Of a stretch of DNA of 64,000 bases, positions 22,201 through 34,162 are shown one piece after another. The notes under the pieces are model-generated. The model saw nothing but the letters and a program-made list of their open reading frames with translations. It made no database searches and was not told the DNA's origin. The stretch covers positions 16,236-80,235 of the forward strand of contig BQUP01000010.1 in assembly GCA_022835595.1 (NCBI GenBank). The letters are read 5' to 3'. Each line of letters begins with the position of its first letter. The first letter of the stretch is position 1. This DNA comes from Cystobasidium ongulense. Its lineage: Eukaryota > Basidiomycota > Cystobasidiomycetes > Cystobasidiales > Cystobasidiaceae. The position numbers and the translations under genes are program-made.

Positions 22201-24662
22201 CTGCCGACGTGGCTTGCGTTTGGTGATAGCGGTTGCAGGGACTTTGCAGTCTTGAGCACATCGCTGTTATTGCGAACGAGGGAGTTGCCAGCAGATTTCG
22301 AGAGAGACATGGACGGGTGTTTTTTCACGGACAGAGACGCTGAAGGCAGTGGCGTAGTTCCATTCAGAATGCTAGCCAGGAAAAGCTGATCTAGGCCTCG
22401 CTGAGAGTTACCCGGAGTCTGGCCGCCTTTGGTACTAGCAGGAACGGATGAGTGAAGCGGATTCTTAGCGCGAGCATCACCATCGCCCGTTTTAGTCGTG
22501 TACAGGATCTTTGGTGGATAACTGACGCGAGAAGGTTTGAGTTGTGGCTGTGGAAATGGTAGGGATGCAGTAAGAGTATAGGCAGCTTGAGGACCAGAAG
22601 GCATTGACGATCCACGACTTCTCCCCGGAGTATCGAGGAACAGCGAGTCGTGTGAATCATCGTATTCTTCTTGTAAAGTGGGACTTGTCTTCTCAAGTGC
22701 ATCTTGCTCATCTTCATCTAATTGCATCTCATCCGCCGAGGTTTGCAGGAAAGGAACTTCCCGCTGTTTACCAATCGCGTCGTTGACTGACATACCACTG
22801 AATATACCAGCTTCGATATAGCCATCACGACCGTCCGCACCATCCATGACAAAATCAGGTGATTCAGGCAGGTTTAAGCTTTCATCTGCACCAGCATCGT
22901 CTTCAGAGTCAGAGGGATTGCCTTCGGATTCAGAGATTGATTTGGTACGCTGTCTATGTCTAATAGCAGAAGCGGCGGCATCGAATGAGGAGCTAATGTG
23001 CTCGACATTAGAAGGCACAGGTGTGTCTGTTTTCCGGCGGAGATCTTCCAAGACTTGCTCGTTGGACTTGTTTCTCGAATGGGTGCGGTGGTGTTGCGCG
23101 GCGGCGCTACGTGAAAGCAAAGGACGCGAAGATCGACGAGCTGAAGCTGCCAGAAGAGAAGACGTCGATGAAGACTCGCTGGCTAGAGGAGTGCCGAATA
23201 AAGACGCAGAGCCAGCTTGTCCAAAAGAGGTTTGAGACTGTGGTTGGTTAGGTCGATACTGGAGTGGAGGCCTCGATGAGGCCAATTTGGTAGTAGTCTG
23301 AGGAACAGTCGTCGGCATAGACTTGCCGAGGACATTCCACGATGATAAGGTTGAAGTCGAAGTCGAAGGACTTTGCTGGGCGGAAAAGGTGACATTATTT
23401 GATCGCTTGAGCTTGAATGGATCTCGACTGGACAAGTCATGCTTCGAAGCCTTGTTAGAGATGGTAGGTGTGCCTCTGAACTCGGCTACGCTAGCTCGTG
23501 CGGTGAGAGTAGGTGCAGGAGAGACTTCTAATGACTGCTCATTGTGAAGTGAAGAAGGGAAAGAGCGACTTGTAGGTGTCTTCGCCGCAGGTGAAGGGGC
23601 GGATGCAATAGCAGCGAGATCAAATTGCCAATCGCTCAAGTCGAATCGTTTCTTAGGTATTCGACCCGTTTTCATGGAACTTGACAGCATATTATGTTGC
23701 TGACTCGAAGAAGGTGCGTTATGCGGGTGCCTCTCGTCGTTCTCGCGTTCTTTCAGGGAGCGTCTTCGGTTCGGAGGAGGTGCAGGAGAGACATCCGTAT
23801 CGTCCTCGTCCTCGTCGTCTTCCTCATATGGTTGACTTTCTTCTCTAGTTCGTATCGACCTTGATCTGGCTCTCGTCTTTCCAGTGCTTGCAGCATGTCT
23901 GTTGCTTCGTAAGGTAGCAGAAAGAGAGTTTCCGTTTGGTTGATTATCTGGACTAGGAGGGAAGATGGAAGACACTCGACGACCTTTCACTGGACTTGAG
24001 CCTATCTTGGCTGGACTTTGCAAAGCATGCAGGACAAGAACAGCTGCGGCTGCTGCTGTTGAGGCGCTGTTTGGGTCGAGAGGAGAGTGTTCATGCGTTG
24101 CTTCCTCGTACAATCTTCGCTGGATTGATTCGAGCGATTGCCTTGCCGGGGAGAACTCGTTTACTGGTGTGGCTGTGGGCGTAGTCGCTGCTGAGCGCGA
24201 CAGCGCCTTCTGGGGCGATAGGTTGGCACGCTGCGAGCGAATTGGATATTGTTGTGAAGATGGGTTCGCTGGCTGTCGAGGACTGATCGAGGCGAGCTTC
24301 GAGGTCCGTCGGAGGGAGGAGATGGAGGTACGATGTGAGACGGAGGAGAATGTTGTCGAGTGAACTCCACTGAGCGGGACGAAGGCATCGTCGTAGGTGC
24401 CGGTGTGATGCCTCTCCTGCTGCGATGGCGTCGAGGTGGAAGTAGACGTGGAGGCCCAGGGAGATCCCGTCGAGGCTGTCGAAGCCGGTAGAGGGGACAA
24501 GGGAGGCCTGCCTCTCGAATCAGGAGTTGATGCCATGATAGAAGTCGCTCTAGTGCTGCTTGGGATGCTTGATCTTGTAGATGATGGGATGTTGCTGCTG
24601 TTGCTTACTGCCCTCGGGGTCGAGCGAGTGTTGCTGGGCGACGAGCCCGCAGAGGGCGGCAT
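19209..24662 (-). CDS. WEE1: Wee1-like cell-cycle kinase with very long N-terminal region
   Basis: Inhibitory kinase that phosphorylates the conserved tyrosine of Cdk1 and blocks entry into mitosis. Start MPPSAGSSPSNTRS at 24662, just after CTGCAG. A GTGAGT lying 72 bases upstream suggests a 5' UTR intron. Roughly 1,290 residues of Ser/Pro/Thr-rich disordered sequence come first, with many SP/TP sites and MTPTRTYAEHEW at the end. The kinase domain follows after a short intron: glycine loop LGQGEFSEAFEV, Lys in YAVKKTKV, catalytic loop HLDLKPANIF, DFG in LGDFGLATRW and activation end EGDREYIAPEIL. The Wee1 signature LEAAANVVLPDNGLPWRKL is in the last exon. An insert of about 50 residues lies between DFG and APE. 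About 1,750 residues, far longer than S. pombe Wee1 (877). Stop at 19209. Confidence 0.95.
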
Positions 24663-25741
24663 GGTGCTGCAGGAAAGCACGAGCATGTGAGAATGACTCC
24701 AAATAGCTATACAGATAGTGTTCCACTCACCCACCTCTGCCAGCTGGTGTCTTGTCCGATGGATGCTCCCTGCAGCGCCGTCACAACAACACGTTGGTGA
24801 TGGCGGTTCTCGCTCTCTCTCTCTTCTCTACTGGCGGGAGCGCAGCATGGGCGTGGTGTGACGTAGAGTGGGTGTAGTGCTGTCTGTGTTCGCCCTTGTG
24901 CTGCTCTTCTATGTCTTGCTCTGATTTGAGTGAATGTGTGACAGCGTGCTTTCTTCCTGAAGACTACGTGTTGATTGAGGCGTGCGTGAGAGTGGCGAGT
25001 GGCGGAAAGTCGATGGCTCTTGTCAAGGCAGCACCGCAAGACCGCTATAGTAGCGAGTGATGTGTAGTGATGCTCTGCAGCTTTGTATGCATCGACTCGA
25101 CTCTCCGTTAATTGATGAACACCTTCCTGGTCGTTGCTGCTGCTGCTCATCTTGCGGAATGCAGCTAGCAGCGAGCGAACAACATCACGTGACTGGCCTC
25201 ACGCTCGACGCGCCTGCGCGACTGCTATCCTCAAGTACAGCAACTTTCGTATATCATAGTATATCATATACTGTCACCCTCCAAGCCAGCTGGGACTGTG
25301 GCAGTCCTCAAGGTCACTCTGTGCTGGATGCTCAGGCGTCGCTCCACCCATCGTTCTTTTCCTATGCCTTGTCGCTTCTTCCCACCTGATCGCGCTGTAC
25401 GGAAGACCAGCGCAGCATAGCATCCAAGTCTTCTTCTTTCCACCCACTGCTGCCTGAACACGCATGCTGCTCAAGCAAGCACATCTGATAAGATCAGGTC
25501 AATGCAACTACGATAAAGTCTGCCACATCTTTGTCCCCTGCCTGGACGGACTCGCCCTCAACTCTTTCCTTGTTTGGCCATCAGCTGTCCAAACACAACA
25601 CACACAAGCGACGCAGAGTTGACTGATATTCTTCCTCGCTGATGCGCATCCTTCAGCCAGCGTATCCTGCAGCATTGATCTCGTATCCTAACCCACTGAT
25701 CCAGCTCACATCGATACATACCATCCTGCTCCCTGCGAACA
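24663..25741. promoter_or_regulatory. Divergent WEE1/M50B upstream region
   Basis: 1.08 kb with no supported gene. The WEE1 side holds a likely 5' UTR intron (about 24663-24735), and CTG/TGC triplets occur near 25135-25150. The M50B side is rich in CT and CA dinucleotides. A TATATCATAGTATATCATATA patch at about 25250-25272 is the most AT-rich element. Confidence 0.5.
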
Positions 25742-27779
25742 ATGGCTGCCTCTTCACCGTGGAGAGCGAGGGCCAGAGCAACAGCCAATGCCAGAAGCGC
25801 GTGTGCGTTGTGCGTCTGTTTATGCTTGATTCTCTTTTCGACCTCTACGACACTGGCAACAGCAAGCACCACCTCTCCCGCAGCGACAATCACCCCTTGG
25901 CCTCATTATGGCTCGCATCGTGACAAAGCAGTTCTGTTTCAACGTATTCCACGGTCTACCGGAGCCATTCAACGACGCAATCCAAATCCAAACCCTCGAC
26001 CGCTGCCTCTGCCTACCCCCAACCCTGTACCTGCTCCCGCTCAATTCTGGGCTGGATGGCCTAAAGAAACGCTTACCGTGGTGCGGACGGTCACCTCGAC
26101 TGAGCCTGGAGGTGTCGCTGTCGGAGATGGCGATGGTACAACAACAGCAACGGAAGAAGTGACAACTACCCTCTATGATTCCAATATTCCAGCGTCTGGG
26201 ACCTTGACAATAACGTCCTACGTTATAATAGGTCCAGGCGGGATCATCACAACAGTCACCGACACCAATACTAACTCCAATACCAACACCAACACGGCAA
26301 GTGCCACAATCACAACAACCACAAGCACCGCCAATCCCTCTCTGAGCGGGACTTTGACAAGAACAAGAACGGCAACAATCGAAACCCAATTACCACAAGA
26401 GACGCAGTGGACACCCGCTGATATACCTAGATTTGCGACATGTTTACCTGGAGATGAAGATTATCAAGAACCAGGGGTTTTATCATTAACAAAAGAACAG
26501 AAATCCACACTCATTGCATTAGCTATCATGTTTGTAGTTATTCTGATTGGATGGAACTTTGTGGTTATCCGACAATTACTCTATCCTTTGAAAGTGAGTT
26601 TGCCATTTCAATGTCCCTTGTTTCTAGATCCGAATAGCGAAACAGGAGGGAAGCGCTAACTGTCTCACACAACGTACGCGCACAGATGTTGGTAGTCCTC
26701 ATACACGAATCAGGCCATGTCATTGGAGGCCTAGCAGCAGGGCGACGACTAGAAACACTCCATCTAGATCCAACCTACGGCGGTCTCTGTGTTTGGGAGA
26801 CGGAGATAATCACTCCTTTCCCAGTTAGATGGCCTAAGTCTGCCCTTCCTCTAGGATACTTAATGAGTGCATTCGTGGGAGCTACTTTTATACTGTGTGG
26901 TTTCAACACACTCGCTAGCAAGGTCGCGTGAGTGTTTCTTTGAAACTCTTAAATGCCGACTTCATTCAATGCTGAAATAGTGGTTTATTCAAAATCACTA
27001 CAGCTCATTCTTCATTGGCATTATGCTTATCGTGGTAGCTGTAAACGTCATGAAAAGCCCTTTGGGACTTGTGCTGGTCCTCCTTACAGTCGGTCTAATG
27101 ATAGGTTTCTGGTTTATTGATCGTAAGTTAACTGTATCAAGACAGCACGATGCTGGCAAATATCTGAGATCTGGAGGGCTCGCAGATGCCATGTATCTCC
27201 GATATTACGTCCTCTTCGTTGGAGTCATGTGCTGTTGGTATATCATTTGGGATTTCGTAGACGATTTCATTTTTCAAAAGCTATAGTGAGTCTGTTGGAG
27301 AGCTGTGGGCATAGACAACAAAGGAGGCTGACGAGCAGCGCCTTCCTCCCTTCCGTCCCAGTTCGTGTTGTGCTGTTTTACACAGTGATGTTATTGGAGT
27401 AATGGCACCGTTCAGTAAGTGGTTTCCTGCTTGTACACTCTGCCCTTATCAACGGGCCAAAACCTGATGGTTCGCATGTGGTCGAACAGTGTGGCTTTAC
27501 ATTTACCTGGCAATTACGGTAAGTCCGAAGTTGAAAGGTGAGACGAAGTGTCCCTGATGAAAGACTTGACTTGGCATCCGCTTCTTCCAGAGTCTCATCT
27601 TCGTTGGATTCCTCCTCATTGCCATATACGTCTTCCGTCAGTCTCCGCACAGCATGTACTGTCAAGGGTTAGTGTCATATCTGCCGTCATTTTCCAGTGG
27701 CACGTTTGCTGATCTTCGGCGTCGTGGTGTACAGACAAGAGTTCCTGCCGACATGAACGCGGGTTTGGCAGCTCGATGA
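25742..27779 (+). CDS. Peptidase M50B-like membrane metalloprotease with Thr/Asn-rich ectodomain
   Basis: Start MAASSPWRARARATANAR at 25742 leads into a hydrophobic signal-anchor (ACALCVCLCLILFSTS). A lumenal or extracellular region of about 230 residues follows, rich in Pro, Thr and Asn with NTNTNSNTNTNTAS-type repeats. Then come a membrane segment (LIALAIMFVVILIGWNFVVI) and, after an intron, MLVVLIHESGHVIGGLAAGR with the metal-binding HExxH-like HESGH of M50B-type proteins. Several more hydrophobic segments follow (GYLMSAFVGATFIL, FFIGIMLIVVAVNV, VLVLLTVGLMIGFWF, YYVLFVGVMCCWYIIWDFVD, MWLYIYLAITSLIFVGF). About 7 exons. The last exon and its stop at 27777-27779 are the least certain. Family members are called peptidase-like, and proteolysis is inferred from HESGH only. 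Confidence 0.85.
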
Positions 27780-29101
27780 TCGGGCTCTACGGTAGTTTCT
27801 CGAGCGCTCTTGGCCTTGTACTTGTCAAGCTGGTGCATCTACCATGGACTTGTACATCTACCATGGCATATCATGCAACCACGTTAATAATACCTTTTTA
27901 TGTCGTTACCTACCGTACCGTTACCATAGCTACAGTACATCGTATGGTAAAATCTCGCATCGACATACAAATGAAATGTGGCGGGGCGCTGCGGCGGCGC
28001 CCGCGCCCAGTTGTCAAGTGTGTGTCGGATCGAGGCATATTCACCCGCACCCCGAGATGGCCCCGAACTTTACCCACAAGCCCCATATCCATAATCCCTA
28101 CTAAGGTACCGGTAACGCCGCTATGCTACTAACGCGGGGTCCATCAAAAGAAACCTACATGTGAAACTACTATGGTGTGCGCGCGGCGCACCGTAATTCA
28201 ATTTTCTGTGTTTAGGTCTGGCGGACTGGAAATCTGGCCATTTCACGAAATCTAGCAGGCTAAACTTCGACTGCGCAGCCAGCTGTTTATTCACGTGTTC
28301 AGGTACCGTACTAGGTACGGTAGCATATACAATCACGGTAAGTAAGCCTATCATACAGCAGCGTGCACAAATAATACTACAAACCCAACCCCAATCCAGC
28401 TGATTCCAAGCTGCTTATGAACGATACGAGACCACTTGAATCGTGAAGACGAGTCACGCTTCCTTCGGAGCCTACCAAGTACCTATCCTATAAGGAATTT
28501 CCTCGCCATTATTACATCGCACGGTCCAGTGACGGTGCGATACACGCGTACGACAGGATACGGTAGCAATAATGTCTCGTCCGCACTCACGGACGGTACG
28601 GCGGTCAGACTCACCACGAGCGAGATCAGTCGACTTTGCGCGGAGCGTTATTCTTACCAAGCTGAGTGGCTCCGCGTAAAGAGATGTGTCAATTTGGAGA
28701 GGTTCCGCGACTGCACCCAGCGAATCAAAAGTGTGCTAGATTACCCGAGGAAGGCAGTTCTAGTGAAGGGCAAGTGAATGGGCGTCCAATGGGAGCTCGC
28801 AGAATCGCGCCCAGCCAGGTCTGGAGGGTAAATAGTGATAGTAATACAGTAAATGAAGCGCGCAACCTCTCCGCTGTACGGTCAAGTTACTCATCGCAGC
28901 CAGTCCATTGGGTTTTTTGTGCATGTGGCGGCAGTCAGGCTTTAAATTGTTTGCCACCATCTTCGACAGACGGAGGGATGTGCCCGATCTCAAAGCAGCA
29001 GCAAAGGCGAGCGCGCGGACAACGTTGGAGCTTCTTGACTTTGTTCCTAATTGTGCAAGTAGACTCTCCCATTCTACACTCACACTACACTCACATCCAC
29101 A
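27780..29101. promoter_or_regulatory. 1.3 kb gene-free region upstream of catalase, rich in TACCGTA motifs
   Basis: No coding frame here has splice or family support. The 7-mer TACCGTA or its complement TACGGTA occurs at 27788, 27911, 28304, 28316 and 28559, where well under one copy is expected by chance. Related GGTACCGG, GGTACGG and GTACGGT strings also occur. A GC-rich block with inverted G/C runs lies near 27975-28010. The right end is the catalase promoter and leader. The motif could be a transcription-factor site cluster or a relic of a short repeat. Confidence 0.55.
28304..28322. repeat. Perfect inverted repeat TACCGTAC-TAG-GTACGGTA
   Basis: Two 8-base arms are exact reverse complements separated by TAG. 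The arms are two of the five TACCGTA copies in this gap, arranged head to head as for a dimeric DNA-binding protein. Confidence 0.9.
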
Positions 29102-31468
29102 ATGGCTTTCAACAACAACAAGGCTGGTATCAACCACGACGTGAGCTTTCCCTCTCTCTTGGGCTCATCCAACACACACCGCTAATCACACCCGCCCGAT
29201 TGGCTGCTTTGCAACCTACAGATCAAGTCTCACCACGAGGATGCTCAGACTGAAGAGTTCATCTACACCACCAGCAATGGTGTCCGTGAGTCGAGTCGCC
29301 GCTCAAAGTCCACCCGCGATGTCGGCTGACCAGCCCCGCATATCGGTTCCCCCATCTCACAGCCATGCCACACGCCTACGAGGCTCAGGTGTGTCTTTGT
29401 CCGACTTAGTGCCAACGCGTGTACACTCGACTTACCTTTTCCACTCTCCAGCGCATCGGGCAAGACGGACCTCTGCTCCTACAAGACTTCCACCTCGTCG
29501 ACCTGCTCTCCCACTTCGATCGGGAGCGCATTCCCGAGCGTGTAGTCCACGCCAAGGGTGCCGGCGCCCATGGTGTCTTCAAGTGCACAAAGTCTCTAGA
29601 GGACATCTGCTTCGCAGACATCTTTAGCCAGGAAGGCAAAGAGTGCCCTGTCACTGTCAGATTCTCGGTGAGTTGGGACCGATGGTTAGTTTGACAGCGC
29701 CACATTCTGATAGTTTTGCCACCCCCACATCTCACCCGCTCTACCTCTTTCTTCAATCCTTTGTACCATCATCTCACCCACCACAGACCGTCGGTGGAGA
29801 GTCTGGATCAGCTGATACGTACGTTCACATTGTTTCCTATTTCATGAGGGAATAGCCCTAACATTCTGAAAATAATATAGTGCCAGAGATCCTCGAGGAT
29901 TCTCCGTCAAGCTCAAGACTGATGAAGGAAACATGGACTGGGTCTTCAACAACAGTGAGTAATACCGCCTTGTCGACCCGGTATTCTTTATTAACGAGCA
30001 TCTCCATCAGCCCCCATCTTCTTCCTCCGCGACCCAGCGAAGTTCCCTCACTTCATCCACACCCAGAAGAGGGACCCACAGACTGTATATAAACTTCCCC
30101 TCATCCCCGTAATTTTGATATTGACCCTCTTTGTCTGTGCAGCATCTCAACGGAGGAGCCGACTCTACCATGTTCTGGGACTACCTAAGCAACAACCCAG
30201 AGTCTATCCACCAGGTTATGTGGCTCTTCGGTGACCGCGGAATTCCCGATGGATACCGCAAGATGCAAGGTTACTCCGGACACACTTTCAAGCTCGTTAA
30301 CAAGGCTGGTGAATGGGTCTACGCCCAGACCCATCTCCTTTCCCAGCAGGGAGTCGAGTTCCTTACCCAGGAGAAGGCTACCGAGCTCGCCGGAAAGGCC
30401 CCAGACTACGCCACCAAGGATCTCTTCGAGGCTATTGACAAGGGTGACTTCCCCAAGTGGAAGATCTACGTTCAGAGTAAGTTCATGTTCCTAGCCAGGA
30501 GGCTTGCTATCATGCTGACATTTCCTCCAATTAGCCATGACCCCCAAGCAGGCTGAAGAATCCAAGGTCAACGTCTTTGACTTGACCAAGGTTTGGCCTC
30601 ACAAGGACTACCCCCTCCGAGAATTCGGAGAGCTTACCCTGAATAGAAATCCCTCCAACTACTTTGCCGAAGTCGAGCAGGCTGCCTTCAACCCTGCCCA
30701 TCTCGTCCCAGGTGTTGAGCCCTCTGCCGACCCTGTTCTACAGAGCAGACTCTTCTCCTACCCCGACACTCACCGACACAGAATTGGCGCCAACTACCAG
30801 CAGCTACCAGTCAACCAGCACAGAAGCAAGTTCCCTACCGGAAACTTCCAGCGTGATGGACAAATGGCCTTCTACAACCAGGGAAGCCGACCCAACTATA
30901 TCAGCTCTATCGCTCCACCCACATTCAAGGACCGAAGCGTTCCTTTGGACAAGATTCACAACCAGTATGTTGGTGATGCTATCACTTACCTCAGCGAGCT
31001 CCAGCCGTGAGTCTATTTGCCTACTTTCTTCTTGAATCCTTCCACATATGCTGATGCGAATTGCCACTCAGTGTCGATTTCCACCAGCCAAGAGAGATGT
31101 GGAACAAGGTTTACGCAAGCCAGCCAGGTGCTCAGGACCGCATGATCAATAACTTGGCCGGTCACATGAGCACTTGCCGAAAGCCCGAGATCCTCAAGAA
31201 GCAGCTCGCTATCTTCCACGAGGTCGACCCAGCCATCGCTGAGAAGCTCAGCAAGGCTCTCGGTATCACCGACTACCACAAGGGCGTCGAGGGACTTCAG
31301 TTCAACGGTATCAGAAACGGCTTCAAGCAGGCTGTCAGCTTCAAAGAAAAGAACGACAACGGCTACAGCAATGGCCACATGAACGGCCACCCAGCTGAGG
31401 GCAAGGATGTCCGCGAGGCTTTGATTGGCGCTCGCAAGAACACCACCCCTGGCTCAAACGGCCACTAA
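29102..31468 (+). CDS. Small-subunit haem catalase
   Basis: Breaks down hydrogen peroxide to water and oxygen. Start [13 protein letters not shown] at 29102. The spliced exons give [20 protein letters not shown], the active-site His in [27 protein letters not shown], the catalytic Asn region DWVFNNTPIFFLRD and [11 protein letters not shown]. The haem Tyr ligand is in [14 protein letters not shown], followed by NYQQLPVNQ and a helical C-terminal domain. It ends with a Gly/Asn-rich tail [13 protein letters not shown]. About 510-520 residues, the size of the short-subunit class. No SKL-type peroxisomal signal is at the end, so it is probably cytosolic, unlike many fungal peroxisomal catalases. 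Codons are strongly C-ending (ACC, TTC, AAG, CTC) compared with neighbours, as in highly expressed genes. About 8 introns, mostly short. Confidence 0.97.
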
Positions 31469-31771
31469 ATGGCTCGTTCAGTCAGAGGTATGATAGAATG
31501 TAGCAGCTTTTTTGTTCTTCGTACATTTTCCCATACTTGTGTAGCTACCATCCCTTGATGCAATGCTAGCCCGATCTTCTTATTCAGTTTCGTGGCTCTG
31601 TACAGTCTGTTACACTCTCGTCTCGCTATGTCGTCTCTGTTGCCCTGCTGCTGATGAGTTTAGCGAAGTGACGCTGCCTGCTATCTTGTTAGGCTGCACG
31701 TGACCGAATTTGGGAATGATGAGCGCCGTTCCGCGTGAGGAAACCTTGCCTTTGTAACTATCAACATCAAC

Positions 31772-33566
31772 ATGGCCAAACGACCAGCTAGCAGCAAAAC
31801 AGAGCAAAGAAGTCCGGCCAAGAAGGCAAAGGTCTCAGCAACTGCGCCTCGAGGTATTCTGAAGAAGGCCGGCAGCGCTTCTCAGGCAGAAGGCAGCTCG
31901 ATCGGGTCGAAAAATGCTGCAAAGGTGCAGCAAGTGAAGACGAATGGCAATGGAGACGTCAAAGGCAAGGGTAAGGCACCACAGACCAAGAAGTTGAAAC
32001 TACCTACGGCCTCCAGCATTCCACCCAAGCCTTTTACGGCGTTTGAGATTGTGGCTGGATCATACGAAAGAATTCTCTATGGCTTGCATTGCACACCTTC
32101 TGGAGCAGGCAGCGATACTACAGTCGATATGCAGCCCATTTTCCAGTTCCCTGCTCATCTCACCGGCGTAAAGTGTACCGCCGCTTCTCCCAATGGACGA
32201 TGGCTCGTGACTGGCTCGGCAGACGAAGTTATCAAGGTGTGGGATCTGCGAAGACGAAAGGAAGTTGGTGGCTTGGTTGGACATGAAGGTACGTTTGCCA
32301 GTAACAATGACTACTCAATACTTAAACTGAGCTCATTCCTTTTACAGGCGACATCACATGCCTCGTGTTCCCAAATGACAAGTACCTTGTTTCTGCAAGC
32401 GCCGATGGAACAATGTGCCTTTTCCGAACCAAAGATTGGTCAATGTTAAGACGCTTCAAAGGCCACAAGGTTCGTAGTACCAGAGACCCTCTGCCTACTC
32501 TTGGCCTAGCTGACTTGCTTTTGGTTTAGGGGCGCATTAATTCGGTCGCTGTACATCCTCAAGGCAGAGTGGCACTTACTGTTAGCAAAGACCGATGCCT
32601 CCGATTATGGGATCTCCTTGGCAAAGGGACAGCAAAAGGTAGCTCCAGTACAAGACTTGGTGCAGAGGCCGACCTTGTCAAATGGAACACAAAGGGAGAC
32701 CGATTCGCCGTCATATTGGATAGAGAGATCCGGATCTTCACGACAGTAAGCATTTGAAGACTTCAATAATCGGACAGTGACTGGCGACTGATAGAGACTC
32801 CCTGTTTCTGTTGTAGGATATGGAACTCATCAAAAGCTTTGCTTCTCCTTCTCGATTCCACGACGTTGCCTTTGTTGAGAAGGACGGTATTGAAGTCCTG
32901 CTTGTCGCGTGTGATGATGGCAAAGTACGAATCTACAAAGACTTGGCCGCCAGCGTCGACGCTACTTCTGATGATAGCGAAAGCGGAGCGGAGAAGCAAG
33001 AGCACTTTGCTGAGCTTATTGGATTCTCAAATCGGTGTGTATCTCTCGGCTACGGTGTCTGTTCCCATCATTGGGCAAGTGAGCTCACTATTCACTACTC
33101 TCTCCTTTCTCGCAGTGTCAAAACATTGTCCATCCTGCAAGTCCTTGGTCAACAGCTCTGTGCCGCCATATCTAGCGACGGCACAATCAGAGCATTCAAT
33201 CTGTCCATTCTAAATACTTCCGCCAGCCCGGACAATGTTCAAATTATCGAGTCTCTCAGCACATACAATACAAAAGGCAGTCGCTTGACTTGCATGACTG
33301 CAGTTGCCGTCAAGGATGATCGGACTACAACATACGCAGAGTCAGTTGCGGGCGGCAGCGACTCTGATTCTAGCGACGAAAATAGCGACGACGGCCTCGA
33401 ATCGGAGCAAGAGACAGCTGAGGCTGAGAAAGAAGCAGACGCAATACTCGCACGACTTCATGCAGCAGAGGAGGTTGCACCGCTTGCGCAGGGAGGAGAG
33501 CTCAGTGGCGGCGAAGGTCAAGAAATTGCCGAGGATGGTGAAGAATGGGGTGGTATAGACGCATGA
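31772..33566 (+). CDS. MAK11: MAK11/PAK1IP1-like WD40 ribosome biogenesis factor
   Basis: Nucleolar WD40 protein needed for 60S subunit assembly. Start MAKRPASSKTEQRSPAKKAK at 31772 gives a basic, nuclear-signal-rich N terminus of about 75 residues. WD repeats follow: WLVTGSADEVIKVWDLRRR, GDITCLVFPNDKYLVSASAD, MLRRFKGHKGRINSVAVHPQ, ALTVSKDRCLRLWDL, then DLVKWNTKGDRFAVI and LLVACDDGKVRIYKDL. The end is acidic and disordered (SDSDSSDENSDDG ... EEWGGIDA), stop 33564-33566. About 5-6 exons. Mak11 closely resembles animal PAK1IP1; the FKGHKGRINSVAVHP stretch is the best discriminator. The 303 bases between catalase and this start hold only the catalase 3' end and a short promoter. Confidence 0.92.
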
Positions 33567-34162
33567 GACGTTACTATAATGCACTAGCATATCTGTCGTA
33601 TTGCAAAGCACTAGTCTTTCTTTCAGCTAGATTCGTTGCCTGCCTTCTCATCTGAACAGAGCACATCGTTTTTAAGCTTCTGTTTGGATAACTGGCACTC
33701 GACCCCTGCAGGTACCACTTCGAAGTGTCCGTACCTTCCAAGAAGCCTTACTTCCCCTTACTGCTTACTTTACACATTCCAGTGATCACCAGAGGGAGTT
33801 CGCAACCTCCTTTCACACCTATTGAGGAGTTCAGGAAGGAGGCTGAGAATGTGAAGAAAGGTTAACAGAAACTCCCCTGACCACACGGCTCAATCTTATT
33901 TCAGTGCCCAAGTTTTCTGCTCTTCCTTCTTTCCTTTTCATTCTCCCCATCTCACAGTCTTTACCTCTGCTGCTCTTGCTCAAATTACCTTCTATTTCCA
34001 CACCTCATAATTTAGAAGCGCTATCACACAAATACATACATTCCTTTTAGATATTCGAAACTCAATAAACGCGGACTCGCATTACTCTTCGTGTTCGAGT
34101 GTCAAATTTATAACGTTATACACTCGCTTCGAAACATTCGACTCGTCTGCACCTGCTCAAGA
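33567..34162. promoter_or_regulatory. Upstream region of the secreted cysteine-rich gene
   Basis: 596 bases with no supported gene. It is AT-richer and pyrimidine-rich toward the right (long CT runs near 33910-33970), consistent with a fungal promoter and leader. Confidence 0.45.

Noticed and set aside
24663-24734. N-terminal extension of WEE1 upstream of MPPSAGSS
   Set aside because: The extension begins at a GTG that is itself part of a GTGAGT donor, and ends in CTGCAG just before the ATG, so it is better read as a 5' UTR intron.
25820-26389. 189-residue minus-strand Cys/Gly-rich frame
   Set aside because: It is the antisense shadow of the Thr/Asn repeat region of the M50B-like gene.
28436-28777. 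113-residue plus-strand frame upstream of catalase
   Set aside because: No family resemblance, it overlaps antisense frames of similar length, and it lies in the motif-rich promoter gap.
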